Assembly: GCF_963082495.1 (NCBI RefSeq)
Contig: NZ_CAUJAN010000006.1
Span: 36,241 to 100,240 of the forward strand
Length of the DNA: 64,000 nucleotides
Direction of reading: 5' to 3'
DNA from: Methanobrevibacter sp. V74
GTDB lineage: Archaea > Methanobacteriota > Methanobacteria > Methanobacteriales > Methanobacteriaceae
Part shown: positions 57,187 to 64,000 of the stretch, one piece after another
Layout of the letters: every line of letters begins with the position of its first letter
Numbering within the stretch: position 1 is the stretch's first letter
Notes under the pieces: model-generated
What the model saw: the letters and a program-made list of their open reading frames with translations, nothing else
Told to the model about the DNA's origin: nothing
Database searches by the model: none
Translations under genes and position numbers: made by a program

Positions 57187-60100
57187 TTGGAGATTAATTT
57201 AATAGAGGTGTTCTCAATTTTAAATAATAGATTTATTTTAATATTGTCTGTGATATTTATATTATTTACTTCAATGGCTTTTGTTAGTGCTTATGATAAT
57301 AATACAAGAAGTACCGAGGTATCATTCGATTCTGAATATAATTTAGGTGATATTAATGGAAATAATAATTCTTTAGAAAATCAAGAAATTTATGTCGATC
57401 CATTAGGTAGTGATGATGCTAATGGAAGTTTTCAAAATCCTGTTTCATCTATTCACTGTGCTGTTGACATGGCGAGAAATAATTCTAAGATCATTCTAAT
57501 GGATGGGGAATATAAAGGTATAAATAATACTCTTATTTTAATTAATAAAAATTTAACAATTAAGTCATTTTCAAATAATGTTATTATTAATGGGGAAAAT
57601 AAATATGCATTTTTTAAAATAACTTCCGATTCCTCTTTAATATTAAATAATATTAAATTTATTAATGGATATACAGATTCTTATTCTCAATTAGGTGTTA
57701 TTAACAATCTTGGAACATTGTTAGTAACTAATTCTTCATTTAATAATATGAATTCTATAATGGGGGCATTTTTTAATGAAGGAAATTTAATAATTAAAAA
57801 TACTAATGTTACTAATGCGGTTTCTTTAAACATGGCTCAAATATTAACAAATATTGGAAATACTACTATATTAAATTCTCAATTAATAAAAAAATCGGTT
57901 CATCATTCAAATATCAATAATGTTGTTTATAATTATAATAATATCAGTATTATTAACTCTCAAGTTGATAATTTATTTTCAAATAAGAAATATGATGAAA
58001 ATTCATATAAGATAGCTTCAATTATTATTAATAATTCTAAGTTAGATGGCATTAATTTTGAAGATGCATTTGTTTGTATTTATAACTCTAAAATTACTTT
58101 TGAATCTATTTTTAATAGTTGCAATGTGTCTATTGATGAAAGTAAATTTCTTTATCATGATAATATTATTTCGATAATGCACGTAACAAATTCAAATTTC
58201 ACAGCGATTCATTCAGTTTTTAATTCTCATATTTTAACTGAATGTTCGTATGTTAATATTACATATTCTGTAATTTTAAGATCCATATCTGGAAATGCCT
58301 ATAAATGTCATCTTTATGCACCTTATAATTGGTGGGGTATTAATTCTGGTCCATCTTATAAATATTTTAAAGAGGTTAATGTTAGTTATTGGGCAGTATC
58401 TACTTTTGAATATGGGTCTGATTATATTCCTATTAATCCTAATTCAACTTTTACAACAACATTAAATAAATGGAGTGATGGAAATTCTACATTTGAATTT
58501 AGAACTGGGGAATATTTACCATACAGACATTTAAAATTCGAATCTCAAAATGGTAACTTTTTATATTCATCTGCAAATATTGATAAAATTTTTTCAAATT
58601 ATTTAATTGGAAACAATCTTGATTGTCATGTTTATGTTATTGTAGACTTTCAAAGACTATCTCTTAAGATTGGGAAAGGTTTATCTAACTATAATTATTT
58701 TGTCTCACCAGAAGGGCATGATGGTTTAGGTAATGGTACTTTTGAAAATCCATTTAAGACAATAAGTTATGCTGTTTCTAAAGCAGGGAATGGAAATACT
58801 ATTTGCTTATTAGAAGGAATTTATAAAAGTAATTGGAATTCTAATGTTAAAATTACAAAGAATATAAATATGGTTGGATTAGGAAATGTAACTTTATTAA
58901 GATCTAATGATTATAGTATATTTGATATTAAAGAATGGGGTGCTTTGTCGTTAAAAAATATTAAATTTTCTGTTGAGATAAGGGAATATGTAGTTCCATT
59001 AATTATTTTAAATGGCGGAAATTTATCTGTTATTAACTGTTCTTTTTCAAATATAACTTCATATTGTGTTATTGTTACACAAAACGGAATAGAACATAAT
59101 GGAATTGTTAATATATATGATTCTTATTTTGTAGACATTTCAGGATCAATATTAAGAGGTTCTGCTAAAATAAATGTTAAAAATTCTTTATTTAAAAGAA
59201 TTCAATGTTATAAGGCTATTAAAGGTTCTGAATATTATAATGCACTATTTCCAATTTTATCTTCAATAGAAATTTATAACTCTCGATTTCAAAATAATCT
59301 AATGGGCATTGTAAATTTATATCCATTTACTTATTCTTCTTCAAAACTTAGATATTCCCAATATAATGATCTATATTCCAGATATGCTTATATTAAAAAC
59401 ACAACATTTGAAAATAATGTATTTTTCGATAAAAATGATTATTATTCAAGTAATGGGATTGGATTAGATATTTATAATGAAAATGGACATTTTTATGGAT
59501 TTATAGATAACTGTTCATTCATTAATAATAAAGGTCAATTAGCCATAGCTACTAGTGTTAATTCCTCGATATTTATGAATAATTTTGAATCTCGTTATGA
59601 TAATAGTATGGTTTATGCTGATTTAATTAATAATTCAGTTTTTATTAAGAATAAAAATCTGTATAAAGATTATAATAATGTATTTATCGGTAATGGTATA
59701 GCTAGTGCTAGATGTATATTGGAATCTATTTTTATGTATAATGAAGCTGCTTTTGGTGGGGCTATTGCAGATACAAAAGAAGCCCATTATTGTGTTTTTG
59801 TAAATAACACTTCTAAATATGGAGGTAATGATATTTATTCTTATTCAGGTGATGTAGATTATTCTAGTAATTGGTGGGGGAATAATCAAAAACCAAACTC
59901 GGATAAAGTGTTTATTTTCCTTGGAACTTTAACTTTAAGTAATTGGGTCATAATGACATTTGAATCGGTTTCAAATTCTATTATTAAAGCTTCATTAGAT
60001 TATCTTAATAATGATGAAGGTAATATTTGTAAAATTAACCACAATATGCCTTCTCGTATGGTGTATTTCAAAATTGACCAAGGAATCCTTTCTCCAGAAA

Positions 60101-63100
60101 ATACTTTACTTATAAATAATTCTGCTTATACAAACATGACTTATGATTTAAATTTAGATTTTAAAGTCTATGCAAGAATTGATAATCAATTATTAGATTT
60201 AGATATTAGAAGTACTAAAACTCTTTTAATAATGGAAGATGTTATTTTTAAAGGTAAAAATAATAATTTTGTTGTTGATTTAATCAATATTAATGGTTAT
60301 AAAATATTTAATCAAACATTAGTTGTTGAGATTATTGATGAAAATAATACACAGAAGATATTTACAATTCAAACTGATGATAATGGTCATGCAGAATTTA
60401 ATGTAGATTATCCAGTTGGTATTTATCAGATAAATATTAATTATTTAGGCAATGGTTTTTTCGAAAAATGTAATTCTACTTCTATAATGAAAATAATAAA
60501 ATCTAATACTTATTTAATTAGTTATAATCAAACATATTATGGTAAAAATAACTTGTTTAAAGTTATATTATTTGGTGAAGGAGATAAAAAATTAAGCAAC
60601 ATGCTGATAAAATTTACTATTATAGATTCTAAAGGTAATTTAAGAGAAATTTATTCTTTAACAAATCAGGAAGCTACTGGTGAAATTATTATAAATTTGG
60701 ATGTAGGTGAATATACAATCAAATCTGAATTTTTAGGTGATTCATGGTATTCCTATTCAATTAGTATTTCCCATATATTAGTTAATCCTGTTAATTCTAC
60801 AATTATTGTTCCTGATGTTACATTATATGGTGCTGGTGATGTTTATAATATTACTTTAAAAGATATTCATGGATCATTAATATGTGGTGAAAATATTATT
60901 GTCACAATAACTCAAGGAACATTGTGCGATAAATTTATATTAAAAACAGATAATAATGGTGTTGCAAAATTAACTATAAACTATTTACCTGGAATTTATA
61001 ATATTAAAGCCCAGTTTGTAGGAGATAATATATATGCTTCTACAAGTGGTGAAGGAGTTATTAAAGTTGAAAAAATCTTTACTATAATTTCAGGATTTCA
61101 TCATTGTATTTTACCATTAAATGGAATATACACGGTTGTTTTAAGTGATATGTATGGTCGGCGTGTTAATAATGAATCTGTAACCTTATCATTATATAAA
61201 GGTAACTTAATAAAAAAATACACAATTAACACTGATGCTAATGGCGAAGCTGATTTTGTTATAAACCTTGAGGAAGGAACTTACCTAACAACTCTTGATT
61301 ATAGTGGAAATAAGTGGTATTGTGATGCAACTAATGCAGCAACTATTGTTATTAGTAAAAAAGTTACTTTATCTAATATTTATATAAATTCAACAGATTT
61401 AGTTCAGTACTATGGAGAGAATAAATATTTCATAATAAAATTTAATGATCCGAACGCATATAGTCAATATGGTAAGAAAATCACAGTTACAATATCTTCT
61501 GGTTTGTGGTCACAAGCTTATGAGATTTTCACTGATATTTTTGGTCTTGCACGCTTAAAAATAAATTTAAATCCCGGAGAATATAATATTACTTATAAAT
61601 ATTCAAATAGTCATTATAACATATTTGCTTCATCTTCAAATACTATATCTGTTTATAAAATGCCAACGGTTTTAATAGCCAATAATTTGGTAATGAAAAA
61701 TAATGAAAAATATTTATATAAAATAAATCTTCGAGATATTAATAATAACCCTATTAAAAACATGCTTGTTAATATTGATATTGGTGGTGTAAAATATAAT
61801 TCTACTACAAATGATGAGGGTATAGCTAAAATATTACTTAGTTTGAGTGTTGGAAAACATATTATTAGTTATAATTTTACCAATCCAAATTATTTGTCCT
61901 CAAATGAATCATCTGTTATTCTTGTTGTTGATAGTGATAAGATACCTTCAAATTTATATTCACTAGATATTAATGCATTTGATAATCAAATATTAAATTT
62001 CACCATAAGATTGTCAGATATGTTAAATAATAGTATAGTAAGTTCTGAAGTAATACTTAAGCTTTCTACATTTTATGGAGAATCAATTATTAATATTACC
62101 GGTATAACAGATTCTGATGGAAAAATTACTTTTAATTTAAATTTAGATTATGGAAAATATATAGCTAATTTACACTATAATGGGAATGCCTTGTATTTAG
62201 CCAGTTATTCAACTAATACTATTAATATTGAATCAGCTGATAATCGTACAAAAACTATTTTATTTAATGGAGAAACAAAATTAACTAATTCTAAAGAGTA
62301 TTATGTTGTTTTGTCTGATATTAATGGAACTTTACTTGCTAATAAAGAAATTAAATTTATCATTGGAAATAAAACAATTACTAGTATAACAGATGAAAAA
62401 GGAAGAGCTTACTTAAGTTTAAACCTAGATCCTAATTATTATATTATAAAAGCTATTTTTAATGGTGATGATAATTACAAAGCAGTTTCTAGTTTGAAAA
62501 AGATATTTATTTCAGGTGAACTAACTCAATTATATGCTATACCATTAGTTAAATATTATAGAAATGGAACTCAATTTCATGCAAGACTTGTAAATTCTAA
62601 TGGAATTCCTTTAATTAATAAAATATTATCTATTTTATTGGAAGGAGTTTATTATAATTGTACAACTGATGAAAATGGGTGGATTACTTTAAACATTGAT
62701 TTAAAACCAGGATTTTATAATGTGGAATGTTATTATTATTCAAATAACACTAATGAAAATTCTTTTGATAAAACAAATATTACTGTATTATCTACTGTTT
62801 TAGGTCAAAGTGAAGTAAAATATTATGGAGATTATCCTTATTTAACAATTAAATTTTTAGATGGTGCAGGGAATATAATTAAAAACACAATTTTTGTTAT
62901 TGATATTGATGGTAAAAAATACTCAGCACAAACTAATAATGAAGGTATTTTTAATTTTAATCTTAATTTAAATTCAGGACATCATGTTATTTCAGTTAAC
63001 AATCCTTATGATGGTTTATTTGTAACTTATACATTAGATATTTTAACCACTATTTATGCAAATAATCTAGTTAAAGTTTTTAACAATGGTGTTTCATATA

Positions 63101-63813
63101 CTGCACAATTATTAGATAACACTGGAAATCCATTAAAAAATAAAAATGTAAAAATAATTATTAATGGTGTTTTATATTATAAAAAAACCGATGTTAATGG
63201 TATTTTAGAGTTAAATATGGATTTTAATCCTAAAACTTATCTTGTAACAGTTTTTAATCCAGTTACTAATGAATATATTGAAAATACAGTTAGAGTATTA
63301 CCAACACTTATTAATAACAATAATATAAACATGTATTTCTCTGATGGTGCTTTTTATAAAGTTCTTGTTGTTGGAATTGATGGTAAAATTGTTGGATCGG
63401 GTGTAGTTGTTAAAATTAAAGTTAATGGCAAAATTTACAAAATTAAAACAAATAAGTATGGTTATGCTTTGTTTAAAATAAATTTAAAACCTGGGAAATA
63501 TATAATTACTGCAGAATACAATTCATACAAAGTATCAAATAAAATTAATGTAAAAGCATTGCTAACTGCTAAAAATATTTCTAAGAAAAAATCTAAAAAG
63601 ATTAAATTTTCTTCTAAATTAGTCGATACTAAAGGAAAAGCATTAAATGGTAAAAAAATAACTTTTAAATTTAAGGGAAAAATCTACAAAGCTAAAACTA
63701 ATAAAAATGGAATAGCTACAATTACGATTAAGAATTTAAAAATTGGAAAATATACTATAATGTCAATATGGAATAAATTCACGATAAAGAACACTATAAA
63801 AATTAAAAAATAA
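57187..63813 (+). CDS. Giant adhesin-like surface protein with beta-helix and about 13 Ig-like domains
   Basis: 2208 residues. The signal peptide is FILILSVIFILFTSMAFVSA. Two beta-helix regions follow, each opened by a repeat-start motif (IYVDPLGSDDANGSFQNP near residue 70, YFVSPEGHDGLGNGTFENPF near 506), and NWWG-type sequences end them. From about residue 1015 to the end there are 13 Ig-like units of about 85-95 residues, each with the pattern T(D/N)xxGxAxxxIxxxPGxY. The last unit (LLTAKNISKKKSKKIKFSSK onward) matches the C-terminus of the 12477 protein. No C-terminal membrane anchor. Start is TTG 57187, GTG 57208 or ATT 57217; only the last fits the GAGGTG ribosome-binding site. Confidence 0.85.
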   Translation: MEINLIEVFSILNNRFILILSVIFILFTSMAFVSAYDNNTRSTEVSFDSEYNLGDINGNNNSLENQEIYVDPLGSDDANGSFQNPVSSIHCAVDMARNNSKIILMDGEYKGINNTLILINKNLTIKSFSNNVIINGENKYAFFKITSDSSLILNNIKFINGYTDSYSQLGVINNLGTLLVTNSSFNNMNSIMGAFFNEGNLIIKNTNVTNAVSLNMAQILTNIGNTTILNSQLIKKSVHHSNINNVVYNYNNISIINSQVDNLFSNKKYDENSYKIASIIINNSKLDGINFEDAFVCIYNSKITFESIFNSCNVSIDESKFLYHDNIISIMHVTNSNFTAIHSVFNSHILTECSYVNITYSVILRSISGNAYKCHLYAPYNWWGINSGPSYKYFKEVNVSYWAVSTFEYGSDYIPINPNSTFTTTLNKWSDGNSTFEFRTGEYLPYRHLKFESQNGNFLYSSANIDKIFSNYLIGNNLDCHVYVIVDFQRLSLKIGKGLSNYNYFVSPEGHDGLGNGTFENPFKTISYAVSKAGNGNTICLLEGIYKSNWNSNVKITKNINMVGLGNVTLLRSNDYSIFDIKEWGALSLKNIKFSVEIREYVVPLIILNGGNLSVINCSFSNITSYCVIVTQNGIEHNGIVNIYDSYFVDISGSILRGSAKINVKNSLFKRIQCYKAIKGSEYYNALFPILSSIEIYNSRFQNNLMGIVNLYPFTYSSSKLRYSQYNDLYSRYAYIKNTTFENNVFFDKNDYYSSNGIGLDIYNENGHFYGFIDNCSFINNKGQLAIATSVNSSIFMNNFESRYDNSMVYADLINNSVFIKNKNLYKDYNNVFIGNGIASARCILESIFMYNEAAFGGAIADTKEAHYCVFVNNTSKYGGNDIYSYSGDVDYSSNWWGNNQKPNSDKVFIFLGTLTLSNWVIMTFESVSNSIIKASLDYLNNDEGNICKINHNMPSRMVYFKIDQGILSPENTLLINNSAYTNMTYDLNLDFKVYARIDNQLLDLDIRSTKTLLIMEDVIFKGKNNNFVVDLININGYKIFNQTLVVEIIDENNTQKIFTIQTDDNGHAEFNVDYPVGIYQININYLGNGFFEKCNSTSIMKIIKSNTYLISYNQTYYGKNNLFKVILFGEGDKKLSNMLIKFTIIDSKGNLREIYSLTNQEATGEIIINLDVGEYTIKSEFLGDSWYSYSISISHILVNPVNSTIIVPDVTLYGAGDVYNITLKDIHGSLICGENIIVTITQGTLCDKFILKTDNNGVAKLTINYLPGIYNIKAQFVGDNIYASTSGEGVIKVEKIFTIISGFHHCILPLNGIYTVVLSDMYGRRVNNESVTLSLYKGNLIKKYTINTDANGEADFVINLEEGTYLTTLDYSGNKWYCDATNAATIVISKKVTLSNIYINSTDLVQYYGENKYFIIKFNDPNAYSQYGKKITVTISSGLWSQAYEIFTDIFGLARLKINLNPGEYNITYKYSNSHYNIFASSSNTISVYKMPTVLIANNLVMKNNEKYLYKINLRDINNNPIKNMLVNIDIGGVKYNSTTNDEGIAKILLSLSVGKHIISYNFTNPNYLSSNESSVILVVDSDKIPSNLYSLDINAFDNQILNFTIRLSDMLNNSIVSSEVILKLSTFYGESIINITGITDSDGKITFNLNLDYGKYIANLHYNGNALYLASYSTNTINIESADNRTKTILFNGETKLTNSKEYYVVLSDINGTLLANKEIKFIIGNKTITSITDEKGRAYLSLNLDPNYYIIKAIFNGDDNYKAVSSLKKIFISGELTQLYAIPLVKYYRNGTQFHARLVNSNGIPLINKILSILLEGVYYNCTTDENGWITLNIDLKPGFYNVECYYYSNNTNENSFDKTNITVLSTVLGQSEVKYYGDYPYLTIKFLDGAGNIIKNTIFVIDIDGKKYSAQTNNEGIFNFNLNLNSGHHVISVNNPYDGLFVTYTLDILTTIYANNLVKVFNNGVSYTAQLLDNTGNPLKNKNVKIIINGVLYYKKTDVNGILELNMDFNPKTYLVTVFNPVTNEYIENTVRVLPTLINNNNINMYFSDGAFYKVLVVGIDGKIVGSGVVVKIKVNGKIYKIKTNKYGYALFKINLKPGKYIITAEYNSYKVSNKINVKALLTAKNISKKKSKKIKFSSKLVDTKGKALNGKKITFKFKGKIYKAKTNKNGIATITIKNLKIGKYTIMSIWNKFTIKNTIKIKK
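57207..57210 (+). promoter_or_regulatory. Ribosome-binding site pointing to an ATT start
   Basis: GGTG (in AGAGGTG) is followed six bases later by ATT at 57217, which begins the signal peptide at ILNNRFILILSV. The upstream TTG has no such site. Confidence 0.45.
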
Positions 63814-64000
63814 ATATGCATGAGAATTATAAAAAAAGTATTTGGGTTAATTAATCATAGTATTATAATCAATTGATCTTTTGTTTATTTTATATTTTGA
63901 TTGATAACTATTGTTTTATTTTAATCTCATTTTAGTTTTAATCATTTTTATATTTGATTACTATATTTTGCACATATTTAATCATGATTTCTCTGTTTTT
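63814..64000. other. Non-coding right edge
   Basis: AT-rich sequence after the giant adhesin gene, with T-runs suggesting termination. No gene start is visible before the window ends. Confidence 0.4.

Overview
The window comes from a methanogenic archaeon of the Methanobacteriales, most likely a host-associated Methanobrevibacter. The evidence is a complete A-type ATP synthase operon, archaeal information-processing genes (TFB, Gar1, archaeal DnaG, TiaS), low GC, several insertion sequences, and three adhesin-like surface proteins of the type that is abundant in gut and rumen Methanobrevibacter. The genus call is an inference; no 16S rRNA gene is present.

Layout. 1-9 kb: metabolic genes (iorAB with a convergent paaK-ACT pair for aryl acid metabolism, a sodium:solute symporter with a 37-residue partner, tag glycosylase, a carboxymuconolactone decarboxylase-like protein, a rubredoxin-glutamate synthase-like flavoprotein, a frameshifted flavin-split-barrel gene). 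9.4-19.6 kb: an unstable accessory block with a broken IS4-type element, a 5'-truncated transposase, an adhesin-like protein with GGAI/FxxN repeats, a heavily degraded UvrD helicase/PD-(D/E)XK nuclease gene, an IS630-type pseudogene and a relic of a short inverted-repeat element. 19.7-31 kb: YbjQ-like protein, a MJ-type HTH regulator, TiaS, and a cluster that joins two DUF3100-type membrane proteins to MmgE/PrpD, a U32-like protein, a fumarase-like dehydratase, a citryl-CoA lyase-like enzyme and a nitroreductase. 31-40 kb: ahaHIKECFABD ATP synthase operon. 40-49 kb: ATP-grasp protein, tRNA-Gln(TTG), DUF1284 protein, bioY, dnaG, RraA-like protein, gar1-tfb, and a fused GT2/GT-B glycosyltransferase. 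49-64 kb: a 664-bp transposon derivative, a 1630-bp IS with an 8-bp target duplication, and two very large adhesin-like genes, one carrying two frameshifts.

The most unusual signal lies in the dead helicase/nuclease gene. Two separate insertions, 65 and 66 bp long, each consist of a 29-31 bp duplication of the local coding sequence around 35-36 bp of unrelated, GC-richer DNA. Removing 65 bp at the first site restores the reading frame. These dimensions and the geometry match off-target CRISPR spacer integration by Cas1-Cas2. Other signals worth checking are a 37-bp direct repeat that brackets a 3.43-kb adhesin/transposase block, four genes whose ribosome-binding site and N-terminus point to ATT or ATC start codons, a transposon end that supplies the stop codon of a DUF1284 gene, and a change from T-rich to A/C-rich codon use within several accessory genes.
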